A stretch of 64,000 bases of DNA from Rhodobium orientis (GCF_003258835.1 NZ_NPEV01000001.1:1-64000); one strand, 5' to 3'. Positions 52,487 to 63,276 are shown, counted from the first letter of the stretch. The notes: a model not told the origin generated them from the sequence alone. Made by a program: numbers and translations.

Positions 52487-53491
52487 TCAGCGCCTGAGCG
52501 CCTTCTGGTCGGCGTAGGGCGAGCGGCCGTACTGCATGCGGTAGCAGCGGGTGAAATGGGAGTGGGAGGAAAAGCCGGCGGCGAGCGAGATCTCCGAGAC
52601 CGGCATGTTGGTATAGAGCAACAGCTCGCGGGCGCGCTTCAGCCGCTCCTGGCGGAAATAGCGCGACGGCGAGATCTGCAGGTGGTCCTTGAAGAGGCGC
52701 TCCAGCTGGCGGACGGTGACGCCGACCTGGCGGGCGACCGCGACGATCTGCAGGGGCGTTTCCAGGTTCGCCTTGAAGACCTCGACGGCCCTCGTCACGA
52801 CGGCGGAATTGACGCTGAGCTCGCCCATGGCGCCGATGCTCTGCTCGTCATGGACGTCGCGGATGCGGTTGTGCAGGAACCAGCCGGAGATCTCGTTGGC
52901 GACCGAGCGGCCGAGGGCGTCCGACATCATCGTCAGCATCATGTCGAGGGAGGCGGTGCCGCCGGAGCAGGTGCAGCGGTTGCGGTCGATCTCGAACAGG
53001 CGGTTGGTGGCGACGACCTTGGGGAAGCTTTCGCGGAAGGACGAGGCGAAATACCAGTGGACGGCGCAGCGGTAGCCGTCGAGGAGACCGGCGCGGGCCA
53101 AGAGGAAGATGCCGCCGGTGATGGCGCCGAGCATGACGCCGCGGCTGGCCAGAAAGCGCAGGCGGGCGAGCACCTGGGCCTCGTTCTTCAACGGAAAGTC
53201 CGGGCTGCCGACGACGAAGACCATGTCGAAACCGGCCCGGTCCTGCAGGTCGGCGGGGTACTGGAAATCGGCGTCGGGACTGACCTCGATGCCGGAGGAG
53301 GAGCGGACGGGATTGCCGTCTTCCGTCATGATCCGCCAGCGGTAGCGCTCCGCACCCATCACCTCGTTGGCGGCGCGGTAAGGTTCCACGGCGGCGGAGA
53401 AGGTGACGAGCGGAAAGTCGTCGCTGAGGAGGAACCCGACGCGCATTGCCGCGTCTGCGTCTCCCGCTTCATGGCTCGCGTCTTGCCTCAT
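52487..53491 (-). CDS. GlxA/GbdR-like AraC-family regulator
   Basis: This 334-residue protein has an N-terminal DJ-1/PfpI-like (GATase1) domain (RVGFLLSDDFPLVTFSAAVEPYR, GAITGGIFLLARAGLL) and a C-terminal AraC helix-turn-helix pair (LQIVAVARQVGVTVRQLERLF and MPVSEISLAAGFSSHSHFTRC). GbdR and CdhR of this type activate betaine and carnitine genes, which suits the next gene. An ATG at 53446 (319 residues) is an equally possible start. Confidence 0.85.
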   Translation of the reverse strand: MRQDASHEAGDADAAMRVGFLLSDDFPLVTFSAAVEPYRAANEVMGAERYRWRIMTEDGNPVRSSSGIEVSPDADFQYPADLQDRAGFDMVFVVGSPDFPLKNEAQVLARLRFLASRGVMLGAITGGIFLLARAGLLDGYRCAVHWYFASSFRESFPKVVATNRLFEIDRNRCTCSGGTASLDMMLTMMSDALGRSVANEISGWFLHNRIRDVHDEQSIGAMGELSVNSAVVTRAVEVFKANLETPLQIVAVARQVGVTVRQLERLFKDHLQISPSRYFRQERLKRARELLLYTNMPVSEISLAAGFSSHSHFTRCYRMQYGRSPYADQKALRR

Positions 53492-53624
53492 TTCACCGCC
53501 GTGCCGGACCGATTCCCGAAAAGGGACTCTTGGCTATTCTGGCCGAAGAAACGGGCCCGTCCACCCGTCATTGTACCCACAAGGGCGCAATTCGGGCTTG
53601 GTCACGCGAGACGCGTACTTACAA

Positions 53625-54449
53625 TCAGTCGTAGAGGTCGAGGCCGAAGCGGTAGGAAATGCCGATGCCGACGCCGAACATGTTCTCGTCGCCGGCCTTG
53701 ACGATCGGCGAGTCGCCGGCGTCGGAGACCAGGCGGTCCCAGGAGGCGCGGCCGTAGAGCGTGGTCTCTTCGGTCAGCTTGTATTCGGCCGTGGCGGCGA
53801 GGCCGACGCTCTTGATGCCGCCGGAGGGGTCATAGGTCCGGTAGCCGGAGCGGATGGACTCGCGGCGCGAGACGCCGAAATAGGTGTCCATATAGTCTTC
53901 GCTGGCCAGCGACAGGCGCGGGCCGAGCTTGAACGTCCAGGCGTTGTCCGGACGGTAGATGCCGTCGACGCCGAGATCGGCGATCCAGCCCTCGTGGCCG
54001 TTGAAGCCGCGGCGCACGGCAACGAAGGCGTCGAAATATTCCGTCTCGTAGCCGACCGCAAAGCCGGCTTCCAGCGCCCAGTCGACCTTCTTCAGGCCGC
54101 GCAGGATCCGCTCGTCGGACGGATCGCGCTCACCGATATAGCGGAAGGACGGGCGGAAATAGATGGCGGAGCGGTCGCGGCTGGTCTCGTAGAGGCCGGG
54201 GATCCTGAGGTAGTGCAGCTGGATGATCGGATAGGGGGTGAAGGTGTATTCTTCCGAGCCTTCGAAGCGCGGCGAGACGAGGCCGCCGACGCCGAGTTCC
54301 AGCACCAGGTCGTCCTGGTTCGGCGTTTCCACCTGGTAGGCGTCCGGCGCCGGGGGCGCGGCATAGGTCGGCGCGTCGGCGGCCATGGCCGGGGCGGCGC
54401 CAATGAGCGCTGCGCTGAAAACAATACCGGTGAAAGAAATCCGTCGCAT
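53625..54449 (-). CDS. MipA/OmpV-family outer-membrane protein
   Basis: This 274-residue protein has a signal peptide (FTGIVFSAALIGAAPAMA) and a beta-barrel of the MipA/OmpV family: LELGVGGLVSPRFEGSEEY, YRPDNAWTFKLGP and a terminal GVGIGISYRFGLDLYD. MipA proteins act as scaffolds between murein synthases and hydrolases or as porin-like proteins. It lies between the regulator and mnmA on the minus strand, with no clear operon link (133 and 201 bp gaps; the 54450-54650 gap shows nothing special). Confidence 0.88.
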   Translation of the reverse strand: MRRISFTGIVFSAALIGAAPAMAADAPTYAAPPAPDAYQVETPNQDDLVLELGVGGLVSPRFEGSEEYTFTPYPIIQLHYLRIPGLYETSRDRSAIYFRPSFRYIGERDPSDERILRGLKKVDWALEAGFAVGYETEYFDAFVAVRRGFNGHEGWIADLGVDGIYRPDNAWTFKLGPRLSLASEDYMDTYFGVSRRESIRSGYRTYDPSGGIKSVGLAATAEYKLTEETTLYGRASWDRLVSDAGDSPIVKAGDENMFGVGIGISYRFGLDLYD

Positions 54450-54650
54450 GTGCCTGTCTGAGCCTCAATTCCAGATGTCGTCCGCTCCTAGCACGGAATG
54501 GGTTTCGATCAAATAAAGGGACAATGGGCGGCTAGCGGAATCCCGGGCTTTGGCGCGACGCAGAACGGTTTTTCGCCTGACTGTTGCCAAACGGCCATCG
54601 CGGCCGGGACGTTGCCAGGAAGCCGGTCCGCGCCGGATCAGCGCGGCCGT

Positions 54651-55856
54651 CTAGCGGGATTGGGCGAGGGAGCCTTGCGCGGTATCGACAAAGGTCATGC
54701 CGGCCTCCGCCATCTCGCTTTCGGTCGCCACCCGGTCGATCCAGCCGCCGCCGAGGATGCGGGCGGGGCCCTTCGGCGCGTCGTAGAAGACGCAGGCCTG
54801 GCCCGGCGCGACGCCGAGTTCGCTGTCCATCAGGTCGACGACGACGGTGCCGTCGCAATAGGACAGGATCGCCGGCTTCGGCGGGCGGGTGGAGCGCACG
54901 CGGGCGAAGATCTCGACGCCCTGGGGCGGCAGGTCGACGAGCGTTCCATCGCCGATCCAGTTGACGTCGCGCAGCGCCAGCCGGCGGGTGGCGAGGATAT
55001 CGCGCGGGCCGACGACGACGCGGCCGTGGTCGGCATCGAGCCGGACCACATAGAGCGGTTCGCCGGTGGCGACGCCGATGCCGCGGCGCTGGCCGATGGT
55101 GTAGTGGATGATGCCGTCGTGGCGGCCGAGCACGCGGCCGTCGACATGGACGATGTCGCCGGGCTCCGCCGCGCCCGGCTTCAGGCGCTCGATGACGTCG
55201 GAATATTTTCCCGACGGCACGAAGCAGATGTCCTGGCTGTCCGGCTTGTCGGAGATCGCGAGTCCGAGATCGCGGGCAATCTCCCTGGTCTCCGCCTTGG
55301 TCATGTCGCCGAGCGGGAAGCGCAGGAAGTCGAGCTGCTCGCGCGTGGTGGCGAACAGGAAATAGCTCTGGTCGCGGTCGTCGTCGACGGGCCGGTAGAG
55401 CGAGCGGCGGTCGCCGGTCTTGCGGCTCCTCACATAGTGGCCGGTGGCGAGCGCGGCGGCGCCGAGGTCGCGGGCGGTGTCGAGCAGGTCGTGGAACTTG
55501 ACGGTCTGGTTGCAGGCAACACACGGCACCGGCGTCTCGCCGGCGATGTAGCTTTCCGCAAAGGTGTCGATGACGGCCTCGCGGAAGCGGTCCTCGTAGT
55601 CGAGCACGTAGTGCGGGATGTCGAGGTGCTCGGCGACGCGGCGGGCGTCGTGGATGTCCTGGCCGGCGCAGCAGGCGCCCTTCCTGTGGGTCGCGGCGCC
55701 GTGGTCGTAGAGCTGCAGCGTGATGCCGACGACATCGTATCCGGCGCGCTTCAGGAGCCCGGCGGCAACGGAGGAATCGACGCCGCCCGACATGGCGACG
55801 ACGACCCGGTTGTCTCCCGGGCGTCCGGGAAGATCGAGAGATTCCAGCATATCCAA
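54651..55856 (-). CDS. mnmA: tRNA-specific 2-thiouridylase
   Basis: This 401-residue enzyme adds sulfur to U34 of tRNA-Lys, Glu and Gln. PP-loop [19 protein letters not shown], first catalytic cysteine in [14 protein letters not shown] and the second in [11 protein letters not shown] are all present, with the [13 protein letters not shown] region. The long start [16 protein letters not shown] precedes the conserved part. It diverges from the flagellar genes over a 326-bp gap (55857-56182). Confidence 0.95.
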   Translation of the reverse strand: MDMLESLDLPGRPGDNRVVVAMSGGVDSSVAAGLLKRAGYDVVGITLQLYDHGAATHRKGACCAGQDIHDARRVAEHLDIPHYVLDYEDRFREAVIDTFAESYIAGETPVPCVACNQTVKFHDLLDTARDLGAAALATGHYVRSRKTGDRRSLYRPVDDDRDQSYFLFATTREQLDFLRFPLGDMTKAETREIARDLGLAISDKPDSQDICFVPSGKYSDVIERLKPGAAEPGDIVHVDGRVLGRHDGIIHYTIGQRRGIGVATGEPLYVVRLDADHGRVVVGPRDILATRRLALRDVNWIGDGTLVDLPPQGVEIFARVRSTRPPKPAILSYCDGTVVVDLMDSELGVAPGQACVFYDAPKGPARILGGGWIDRVATESEMAEAGMTFVDTAQGSLAQSR

Positions 55857-56182
55857 ACCGTTCGTTCCAAGGCGCGTTTCGGCCGAAAAGCGCGCTGCGG
55901 CCCGGCAGGGTCGTGCCGGGCTGCCCTATAGTTAGGCGCTTTCGCCGAAAAAGCCATTGTCGGGACGCAACCGGGTGCGGCCCGGGCCTGCCGCTCCTTC
56001 ACGTGCTCTTTGCGGGGCAGCTTTTGCCGACCCGGCAGGGCTTGCCCCGTCGGCGCCGCCGCATCGCCGCCGGTCTAGAGAAAATCCGCTGGAATTTCAA
56101 CCTTTTGCCCGCCGCGCTTGGTTGGCCCCGAGATTGCAATACGGGTGACGGGTTTTCATGGCCTTCCTATGGAGTTGCCGTC
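55857..56182. promoter_or_regulatory. Divergent gap between mnmA and fliK
   Basis: No gene is seen in these 326 bp. An open frame runs through it into fliK but shows no protein character before about 56183. A flagellar promoter is expected here, but I do not identify one with confidence. Confidence 0.3.
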
Positions 56183-57790
56183 TTGTTCGACATTGGGTTC
56201 ACGTCCGATTCCGTCCGCACCAGCGATCCGACGCTTCTGGTGAAGAGAAACCGTGGCGGCGACGACAGGTTCGAGCGCATGCTCGACCGACCGGAGCCCC
56301 GCGAGGAACCGCGGCCGACGGAGCCGTCCAGGGACAGCGCCGCTTCGGAGCGCAGCAAGGCGCCGGCGCCGGACGATCGGGCGCGGACCGAGCGGCGGCA
56401 ATCGGCGAAGACGGTCGAGACCGCGGCCGAAAGCGAGTCGACCGCCGATGCGGCACCGGCCGTCGACGAGGCGCCTGAAACGGAAGACACCGCCGCGCTT
56501 GAGGACGTCGCCACCAACGAGGACGGCACCACGACCCCGCGCGAGGAACTGGTGACCCGGCTGACCGAGGCCAAGACCGAGGACGGCGAGCCGCTGCTCA
56601 CCGACCCGGAAGACATCGAGCACCTCGCCGACCTGCTCCTGGAGCTGCAGGCCGCGAACGGCTCCGGCGCGAGCCGTAGCGCGGAGGAGATCCTTCAGGA
56701 GATCAACGCGCTGCTCGGCGACAGGACGCTTGCCGACGGCACCGAGCTTGCCAACCTCATCGCCCAGTCGAGCGACGACCCGGTCGGTGCGGTGATCGCC
56801 GGCCTTGCCGAACAGGATGCGCTGTTGCAGAGGCTCCTGACCGGTGCCGGAGCCGGCGATCCGGCCGCGGCCAGGGGAGCGGCGGAAGCGGCATCTGCTG
56901 CCACGGCTGCGGCTGCGGCTTCGACGAAGGACACCGCCGGGGCGCAGCAGGCGAGCGCGCAGCCGAACGCGAAAGGCACGCAGACAGGCGCATCCGGCCC
57001 GGATGCGGCGGCCGATGATGCGACCAAGGCTGCGGACGCCAGGCCGGCCAGCCTGTTCGGCTCCGAGCCTCCCGCCGATGGCGACGGTGACGGCGATGCG
57101 AACCTTGCCAAGCTCTTCGGTCACCTGGCGGCAAAGGACACCGGCACCAAGGCGGCGGCATCGGCAACGGCCGGCACCACCGCCCAGACGTCCGCGGCCG
57201 CACTGTTGTCGCAGACCATCGGCCAGGCCGCCGCCGCGCCCGCCGACCCGGCGCTTGCCGCCATGGCGCCGGCCGACGCCACCAACAATTTCACCCTGAT
57301 GCCGATGGGAGCTACCGCGGCAACCGCCCAGCAGGCGGTGCAGACCCCTGCCGTCGCGGCCCAGGCGGCAACGGCTGCATCGAGCGCTGCGGTGGAGATC
57401 GCCAAGTTCGCCCGCCAGGGCGAGACGCGCTTCGAGATCCGCCTCGATCCGCCGGAGCTGGGCCGGGTGGACGTCCGGCTTCGGGTCGGCGACGACGGCA
57501 TCGTGCGTGCGCATCTCTTCGTGGAGCGCTCCGAGACCCTCGACATGTTCATGCGCGATCCGCGGGCGCTGGAACGCTCGCTGGAACAGCAGGGTATCAA
57601 GACCGCCGAGGGCGGCCTGGAATTCTCCCTGAGTTCCGACAATGGCAGCCAGACCGCGTCGCAGGACGGGGACGGCGAGCCGTCATTCTTCGACGGTGAG
57701 GGCGTTGACGACATGGACGTCGCAGATCGCCCGGTGGCGACCTACACCATGCGGGCCGCCCATGACGGGCGCCTCGACGTCCGCATCTAG
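56183..57790 (+). CDS. fliK: Flagellar hook-length control protein FliK
   Basis: This protein of about 535 residues has a long Ala/Asp/Glu-rich middle part and the conserved Flg_hook domain at the C terminus (EIAKFARQGETRFEIRLDPPELGRVDVRL, then HLFVERSETLDMF and LEQQGI). It measures hook length and switches export specificity. No ATG is in frame at the N terminus; TTG 56183 has GGAG eight bases upstream and gives LFDIGFTSDSVR, so I choose it. flgD follows after 15 bp, as usual. Confidence 0.85.
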   Translation: MFDIGFTSDSVRTSDPTLLVKRNRGGDDRFERMLDRPEPREEPRPTEPSRDSAASERSKAPAPDDRARTERRQSAKTVETAAESESTADAAPAVDEAPETEDTAALEDVATNEDGTTTPREELVTRLTEAKTEDGEPLLTDPEDIEHLADLLLELQAANGSGASRSAEEILQEINALLGDRTLADGTELANLIAQSSDDPVGAVIAGLAEQDALLQRLLTGAGAGDPAAARGAAEAASAATAAAAASTKDTAGAQQASAQPNAKGTQTGASGPDAAADDATKAADARPASLFGSEPPADGDGDGDANLAKLFGHLAAKDTGTKAAASATAGTTAQTSAAALLSQTIGQAAAAPADPALAAMAPADATNNFTLMPMGATAATAQQAVQTPAVAAQAATAASSAAVEIAKFARQGETRFEIRLDPPELGRVDVRLRVGDDGIVRAHLFVERSETLDMFMRDPRALERSLEQQGIKTAEGGLEFSLSSDNGSQTASQDGDGEPSFFDGEGVDDMDVADRPVATYTMRAAHDGRLDVRI

Positions 57791-57805
57791 AGACAGGAAA
57801 GAACC

Positions 57806-58495
57806 ATGAGCATCGATCCCACCGGCGCTTCCTCCGCCGTGGCCAGTCTGGCATCGAAGTCCTCTTCGTCGACGTCCCAGGCGACGAAAGATGCGACCTC
57901 CCTTGCCGACAACTACGAGATGTTCCTGCAGCTTCTGACGGTGCAGCTGCAGAACCAGAACCCGCTGGAGCCGATGGACGCCGACAAGTTCGCCGAGCAG
58001 CTCACCCAGTACTCGTCGGTCGAACAGCAGATCAAGACCAACGACCACCTGGAGAGCATCATCAACGGCATCTCCGCATCCAGCACCGGCGCGCTGGTCA
58101 GCTATATCGGCAAGGAGATCGAGGCGACCGGCGAGACGACGGTGCTGCGCAACGGCACGGCGGCGTGGACCTATGACGTCAAGTCGGCGGCGACGGCGAC
58201 CGTGACCATCACCAACTCTGCCGGTGCGGCGGTCTATACCGACCAGGTGACCCTGGAGCAGGGCGGCGGGGCGTTCGTCTGGAACGGCCAGACGACCAGC
58301 GGGCGCACCGTGGAGGATGGCGAGTACACCATCAACATCGAGGCGCAGGATGCGGCCGGCAACGCCGTCACCGTGTCGACCGCGCTGACCGGCATCGTCG
58401 ACGAGGTCGACATGAGCGGCGGCGAGGCGGTCCTCAAGATCGGCGACATCAAGGTTCCGGTCGGCAACGTGACCGCCATCCGCGACGCCTCCTAA
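57806..58495 (+). CDS. flgD: Flagellar hook capping protein FlgD
   Basis: This 229-residue FlgD has the conserved YEMFLQLLTVQLQNQNPLEPMD near residue 40 and an FlgD-Ig domain (QTTSGRTVEDGEYTINIEAQD). It caps the growing hook for FlgE assembly. The ATG follows AGGAAAG. A terminator is downstream at 58542. Confidence 0.94.
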   Translation: MSIDPTGASSAVASLASKSSSSTSQATKDATSLADNYEMFLQLLTVQLQNQNPLEPMDADKFAEQLTQYSSVEQQIKTNDHLESIINGISASSTGALVSYIGKEIEATGETTVLRNGTAAWTYDVKSAATATVTITNSAGAAVYTDQVTLEQGGGAFVWNGQTTSGRTVEDGEYTINIEAQDAAGNAVTVSTALTGIVDEVDMSGGEAVLKIGDIKVPVGNVTAIRDAS

Positions 58496-58541
58496 GGCGC
58501 CCGGACACCCGGCTTCGATCCGTTTTTGTAAAGAGTTTTCC

Positions 58542-58575
58542 GCACCCGGAGGGACCGCTTCCGGGTGCCCGTTTT
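58542..58575 (+). terminator. Rho-independent terminator after flgD
   Basis: GCACCCGGA (58542-58550) pairs with TCCGGGTGC (58560-58568), followed by CCGTTTT. It lies 47 bp after flgD. Confidence 0.7.
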
Positions 58576-58771
58576 CGCACGCGTTTTCCAGGCTGGGCCG
58601 ATCGCATTCCGGTCCGTCGGCGGCGGCAGGAGGGGGCGGGGATATAAAGTGAATAAAGAGATTGCCAAGTCCCGGCAATTCTTACCGATTTGTTGCTGCG
58701 CTCTTAGGCAAATTTTAAAAGCCAACGCCTATGCTCGGTCATTGAAGGTCAGGGTAAAGTGTGAGAGTACG

Positions 58772-59047
58772 ATGACCGATCGAGTGCGACCGCGAGTTAA
58801 ATACGTCATTGGTCCGGATGGAAGTCCTCTGACCATCGCCGATCTGCCGCCCGTCGATACCAAGCGATGGGTGATCCGTCGTAAGGCGGAGGTGGTCGCT
58901 GCGGTGCGTGGTGGTCTTTTATCCCTTGAGGAAGCGTGCCAGCGCTATACCTTGACGATCGAGGAGCTGCTGTCATGGCAGAATTCCATCGACCGCCACG
59001 GTCTCGCCGGCTTGCGGGCAACGCGGATACAGCAGTATCGCAACTGA
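58772..59047 (+). CDS. sciP: SciP-like CtrA inhibitor (DUF1153)
   Basis: This 91-residue protein is of the DUF1153/SciP family (VKYVIGPDGSPLTIADLPP, KRWVIRRKAEVVAAVRGGLL, LSWQNSIDRHGLAGLR), a helix-turn-helix protein that binds CtrA and blocks its transcription activity in Caulobacter. The ATG 58772 is chosen by homology; the longer frame upstream runs through the intergenic region. It lies between flgD and fliF and is followed by its own terminator. Confidence 0.92.
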   Translation: MTDRVRPRVKYVIGPDGSPLTIADLPPVDTKRWVIRRKAEVVAAVRGGLLSLEEACQRYTLTIEELLSWQNSIDRHGLAGLRATRIQQYRN

Positions 59048-59089
59048 CCCGCGGCGTTTTTTAGAAACGACCGACATGACCAGATTGAG

Positions 59090-59116
59090 TGGCCGGCCCT
59101 TGAGCCGGCCATTTTT
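59090..59116 (+). terminator. Rho-independent terminator after sciP
   Basis: GGCCGGC (59091-59097) and GCCGGCC (59104-59110) form a 7-bp stem followed by ATTTTT. Confidence 0.75.
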
Positions 59117-59316
59117 CGTTTCGCTGCACGTTTTTGCCGCACGGTTAACCGCTTGCCGCGCCCATATGCCCGCGCGCCTCGCGAAAACGCCCTGAAGCGC
59201 CGATTACCGCTCCTCGCAAGGGTTAACCGGCGGCGGCAGAAGTGGCACTCCGAATTCGCAATCCGCAACGGCGACCGTCGCAGCCTGCGAAGAAAACCCC
59301 GTCCGGGCCGGGGGTG

Positions 59317-59331
59317 TTAACGGCTTATTTA
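59317..59331 (+). promoter_or_regulatory. Candidate CtrA box before fliF
   Basis: TTAA-N7-TTTA (59317-59331) differs in one base from the CtrA consensus TTAA-N7-TTAA. It lies 103 bp before the first fliF start. Two GTTAACCG half-sites also lie in the 386-bp gap (59048-59433), which otherwise holds nothing coding. Confidence 0.45.
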
Positions 59332-59433
59332 CCGACAACCCGGAAATTCTTGCCTACCAGATCCGCCCGGTCGGACGTCCTCGTCCCAAACCCTCATCCG
59401 TCCGGGTGGACTGGCCCTTGAGCCTCGGTAGGG

Positions 59434-61077
59434 TTGATAATAGTCGTGAATGGGGTCGTTGATTTCCTGAAGGCGCTCGGACCGGCACGCCTCGGCGCAA
59501 TGGGCGCCGTAGCGGCGATCCTGGTCGGTTTCTTCGCCATCGTCATGACGCGGCTGTCGACCCCGCAGATGGTGCCGCTCTACACCGACCTTTCATTCGC
59601 CGACACCACCGCCATCGTCCGCCAGCTCGAGGCGACGGCCGTGGAATACGAGCTGCGCAACGACGGCGCCGTCGTGCTGGTTCCGGAAGGCACCCAGCTC
59701 CAGGTCCGCATGCGGCTCGCCGAGCAGGGCCTGCCGAGCGGCGGCAACATCGGCTACGAAATCTTCGACAAGACCGATACCCTCGGCACCACCAGCTTCG
59801 TGCAGTCGATCAACCATTTGCGGGCGCTGGAAGGCGAGCTGTCGCGCACCATCAAGTCGATCAACCGCATTTCGGCCGCAAGGGTCCATCTGGTGCTGCC
59901 GGAGCGCCAGCTGTTCCAGCGCGACAAGGAGGAGCCGTCCGCCTCGATCGTGGTGCGCGTGCGCGGCACCCTCGACCGCAGCCACATCGCCGCCATCCAG
60001 CACCTCGTCGCCACTGCGGTGGAGGGGCTGAAGCCGGCCAACGTGTCGATCGTCGACGAGACGGGCCGGCTGCTGGCCAGCGGCACGGAGGACGATGCCC
60101 AGGGGCTGCTCGCAAGCCACCTGCAGGAGCGCACCGTCGCCTATGAGCGCCGGCTGCGCGAGCGCATCGAGGGCATCGTCTCGGAAATCGTCGGCTCTGG
60201 CCGGGCGCGGGTGCAGGTCGCCGCCGAACTCGACTTCAACCGCATCACCCAGACCGAGCAGAAGTTCGATCCGGAAGGCCAGGTGGTCCGGTCCTCGCAG
60301 TCGCGCGAGGAGAACTCCACGGTGCGCAGGGAGCAGCGGGGCGTCACCGCCGGCAACCAGATCCCGAACGCCAACCAGAATGCCGACGGCGAGGACAATC
60401 TCCCGCGCGAGGCGTCCAGCACCACCGAGGAAACCACCAATTATGAGATTTCCAAGACCGAGCGCACCGAGGTGGTCGAGGCCGGCCGGATCAAGCGCGT
60501 CTCGGTCGCCGTCCTCGTCGACGGCATCTACACCCCGCAGCAGGGCGGGGAACTCGACTACGCGCCGCGCTCGGCCGACGACCTGGAGCGGATCGCGGCG
60601 CTGGTGCGCTCGTCGGTCGGCTTTGATGAGGAGCGCGGCGACCAGGTCGAGGTCGTCAACCTGCGCTTTGCCTCCGCGCCCTCGCAGCTTCCCCTCGACG
60701 GCGCCGAAGAGGGCCTGTTCGACTTCACCAAGCGCGACATCTTCTATTTCTCCGAACTCGGCGTGATCGTGCTCCTGTCGCTGCTGACGCTTCTTTTCAT
60801 CGTCCGTCCGCTGGTCCGCAAGATCGTCGAGCCGGAGAAGCAAGAGGTCGAAATGGTGACGGGGCCGAACGGCGAGATGCTGCAGCTCAACGCCGACGGC
60901 ACGCCCGCCCTGCCGGCGCCGCTGGAGGAAGAGAACTTCGCCGACTGGTTCAACGACGCCCAGGCGGAGGGCGAAAACCACGCCAATTCCATCGAGCGCG
61001 TCGGCGGCCTGATCGAGAACTATCCGAACGAGGCCATCTCGATCGTCCGCACCTGGCTCAACGAAGCCCCGGCATGA
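59434..61077 (+). CDS. fliF: Flagellar MS-ring protein FliF
   Basis: This protein of about 547 residues has an N-terminal membrane helix ([16 protein letters not shown]), YscJ/FliF ring-building motifs ([38 protein letters not shown]) and a second helix ([17 protein letters not shown]) near residue 450. The C-terminal tail binds FliG. Start is TTG 59434 or GTG 59446; no ATG is available upstream. It heads the operon fliF-fliG-fliH-fliN-flbD. Confidence 0.92.
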   Translation: MIIVVNGVVDFLKALGPARLGAMGAVAAILVGFFAIVMTRLSTPQMVPLYTDLSFADTTAIVRQLEATAVEYELRNDGAVVLVPEGTQLQVRMRLAEQGLPSGGNIGYEIFDKTDTLGTTSFVQSINHLRALEGELSRTIKSINRISAARVHLVLPERQLFQRDKEEPSASIVVRVRGTLDRSHIAAIQHLVATAVEGLKPANVSIVDETGRLLASGTEDDAQGLLASHLQERTVAYERRLRERIEGIVSEIVGSGRARVQVAAELDFNRITQTEQKFDPEGQVVRSSQSREENSTVRREQRGVTAGNQIPNANQNADGEDNLPREASSTTEETTNYEISKTERTEVVEAGRIKRVSVAVLVDGIYTPQQGGELDYAPRSADDLERIAALVRSSVGFDEERGDQVEVVNLRFASAPSQLPLDGAEEGLFDFTKRDIFYFSELGVIVLLSLLTLLFIVRPLVRKIVEPEKQEVEMVTGPNGEMLQLNADGTPALPAPLEEENFADWFNDAQAEGENHANSIERVGGLIENYPNEAISIVRTWLNEAPA

Positions 61078-61087
61078 GTACGCTGAG

Positions 61088-62137
61088 ATGAATGCTGCCC
61101 AGCAGATCCAGGCGCTCCAGATCCACGAGGATCAGGAAGAGCGCGAACTGAAGGGACCGGAGCGCGCGGCCGTCCTGCTGCTGGCGCTCGGCCACGAGCA
61201 CGGCGCGCCGATCTGGAAGTCGCTCGACGAGATGGAGGTCAAGCAGATCTCCATCGCCATGGCCAAGCTCGGCCCGATCTCGCCGATCATGCTCGACAAG
61301 CTTTTCAAGGACTTCGTCACCAAGCTGTCGGCCAAGGGCGCGCTGCTCGGCAACTTCGATTCCACCGAACGGATCCTGCAGTCGGTGCTGCCGGCCGAAA
61401 AGGTGGCCACCATCATGGAGGAGATCCGCGGGCCGGCCGGACGCAACATGTGGGAGAAGCTCTCCAACGTGCAGGAGAACGTGCTCGCCAACTACCTGAA
61501 GAACGAATACCCGCAGACGGTGGCCGTGGTGCTGTCCAAGATCCGCTCCGAGCACGCCGCGCGGGTGCTGGCGATCCTGCCCGACGAGTTCGCGCTCGAG
61601 GTCGTCACCCGCATGCTGCGGATGGAGTCGGTGCAAAAGGAAATCCTCGACAAGGTCGAGCAGACGCTGCGGGTCGAGTTCATGTCGAACCTGTCGACCA
61701 CCAGCCGGCGCGACGCCCACGAGCTGATGGCCGACATCTTCAACAGCTTCGACCGGCAGACCGAGGCGCGCTTCATGACGGCGCTGGAGGAGAACAACCG
61801 CGAGGCGGCCGAGCACATCAAGAACCTGATGTTCACCTTCGACGATCTGTCGAAGCTCGACGCCGGCAGCGTCCAGACCCTGTTGCGCCAGGTCGACAAG
61901 GACCGGCTGGCGACGGCGCTGAAGGGCGCCAACGAGTCAGTGCGCGAATTCTTCTTCTCCAACATGTCGCAGCGCGCGGCCAAGATGATGAAGGACGACA
62001 TGGACGCGATGGGTCCGGTGCGGCTGCGCGACGTCGACGACGCCCAGGCCGGCATGGTCGCCGTCGCCAAGGATCTGGCCGCCAGCGGCGAGATCATGAT
62101 CACCAAGAACAAGGCAGAGGACGAGCTTGTCTATTAA
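61088..62137 (+). CDS. fliG: Flagellar motor switch protein FliG
   Basis: This 349-residue rotor protein has the middle domain [22 protein letters not shown] and the C-terminal torque helix in [30 protein letters not shown]. It joins the MS ring to the C ring and contacts the stator. It begins 10 bp after fliF. Confidence 0.95.
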   Translation: MNAAQQIQALQIHEDQEERELKGPERAAVLLLALGHEHGAPIWKSLDEMEVKQISIAMAKLGPISPIMLDKLFKDFVTKLSAKGALLGNFDSTERILQSVLPAEKVATIMEEIRGPAGRNMWEKLSNVQENVLANYLKNEYPQTVAVVLSKIRSEHAARVLAILPDEFALEVVTRMLRMESVQKEILDKVEQTLRVEFMSNLSTTSRRDAHELMADIFNSFDRQTEARFMTALEENNREAAEHIKNLMFTFDDLSKLDAGSVQTLLRQVDKDRLATALKGANESVREFFFSNMSQRAAKMMKDDMDAMGPVRLRDVDDAQAGMVAVAKDLAASGEIMITKNKAEDELVY

Positions 62138-62165
62138 GGCGACCTCGACAGGACGAAAGAAAAAG

Positions 62166-62864
62166 ATGGCAGCGCCGGCACGGTTCCTGTTCGACACGGA
62201 TTTCTCCGCACCGGCGGAGCCGGAACCCGTCGAGCCGGAGGTTTTCGAGGAGGCCTCGGACGCGCCGCTCTCCAACCACCTCAACGCCCTGGTGGCGGCG
62301 GAAAAGCGCGCCTATGCGCGCGGTCACGCCGACGGCATGGAGGAAATGACCGCCAAGGCCCGCAAGCGGATGGCCGATGAGGCCGGCCGGCTGGTCTCCG
62401 CGGCGCAGGGGATCCTCGGGGCCCTCGATGCCGACCGGGTCCGGATCGAGCGCGAGGCCGCCGAGCTTGCCCGCCAGATCGCCGGCAAGCTGGTCGACCA
62501 TCTGATCGCGCGCGAGCCGACCGGCGAGATCGCGGCGCTGATCGAGGATTGCCTCGGGCCGCTGCGCCAGGCGCCGCACATCGTCGTGCGCGTCGAGGAA
62601 AACGACGCCGACGCGATCAAGGCCGAGGTCGACCGCATCGCCCACGAGCGCGGATTCCTCGGGCGCCTCGTCGTCCTCGGCGAGCCGGACCTTGCCCGCG
62701 GCGACTGCCGCATCGAATGGGCCGACGGCGGCATCGTCCGCGACCGGGCCGCGATCGAGGCGGAAATCGACGCGGCGATCGAAACCTATTTCAGGGCCCG
62801 CGATGGTGGCGGGCCAGCCGATCCCGCGGCAAAGGCCGCGGCGGCGATGGAGAGTGAGCAATGA
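62166..62864 (+). CDS. fliH: FliH/FlbE-like export regulator
   Basis: This 232-residue protein is coiled-coil-like in the centre (EEMTAKARKRMADEAGRLVS) with the C-terminal FliH motif DPxLxxGDCRIEWADGGIVRD seen as PDLARGDCRIEW. FliH inhibits and localises the FliI ATPase. The ATG 62166 (MAAPARFLFD), preceded by an AGGA, is more likely than TTG 62127, which overlaps fliG. The position equals flbE of Caulobacter. Confidence 0.85.
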   Translation: MAAPARFLFDTDFSAPAEPEPVEPEVFEEASDAPLSNHLNALVAAEKRAYARGHADGMEEMTAKARKRMADEAGRLVSAAQGILGALDADRVRIEREAAELARQIAGKLVDHLIAREPTGEIAALIEDCLGPLRQAPHIVVRVEENDADAIKAEVDRIAHERGFLGRLVVLGEPDLARGDCRIEWADGGIVRDRAAIEAEIDAAIETYFRARDGGGPADPAAKAAAAMESEQ

Positions 62865-63250
62865 GCGACGACGACCTGCCGGGCGGCAAGACCGAAACCG
62901 CGGAACGTGACGGTCTGGAAGGCGCCGATCCGATGGCCCTGAAGGAAATGTCGGAGGCCGGCTACCGCGTGCTCAGCGAGGAAGAGGACGAGCCGCAGTC
63001 GAAGACCGCGTCGGACCTGGAAGCCGTGTTCGACGTACCGGTCCGGGTGTCGGCCGTGCTCGGCCATTCCCGCATGCCGGTGGCGGATCTTCTGAAGATG
63101 TCCTCGGGCACGGTTCTGGAACTCGACCGCAAGGTCGGCGAAGCCATCGACATCTATGTCAACGACCGGCTCGTCGCCCGCGGCGAAGTGGTGCTGGTGG
63201 ACGAAAAGCTCGGCGTGACGATGACCGAGATCATCAAGACCGACCGCTGA
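62861..63250 (+). CDS. fliN: Flagellar motor switch protein FliN
   Basis: This 129-residue protein has an acidic N-terminal extension of about 50 residues, then the SpoA domain ([51 protein letters not shown]). It forms the lower C ring. Its start is in the ATGA overlap with fliH. Confidence 0.93.
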   Translation: MSDDDLPGGKTETAERDGLEGADPMALKEMSEAGYRVLSEEEDEPQSKTASDLEAVFDVPVRVSAVLGHSRMPVADLLKMSSGTVLELDRKVGEAIDIYVNDRLVARGEVVLVDEKLGVTMTEIIKTDR

Positions 63251-63276
63251 GCGCGTTTGGTCCCTGGAGAAGAACG

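Noticed and set aside
58660-58700. GGCA...TTGC as an RpoN promoter before sciP
   Set aside because: The spacing between the GG and GC elements is far too long for a -24/-12 promoter.
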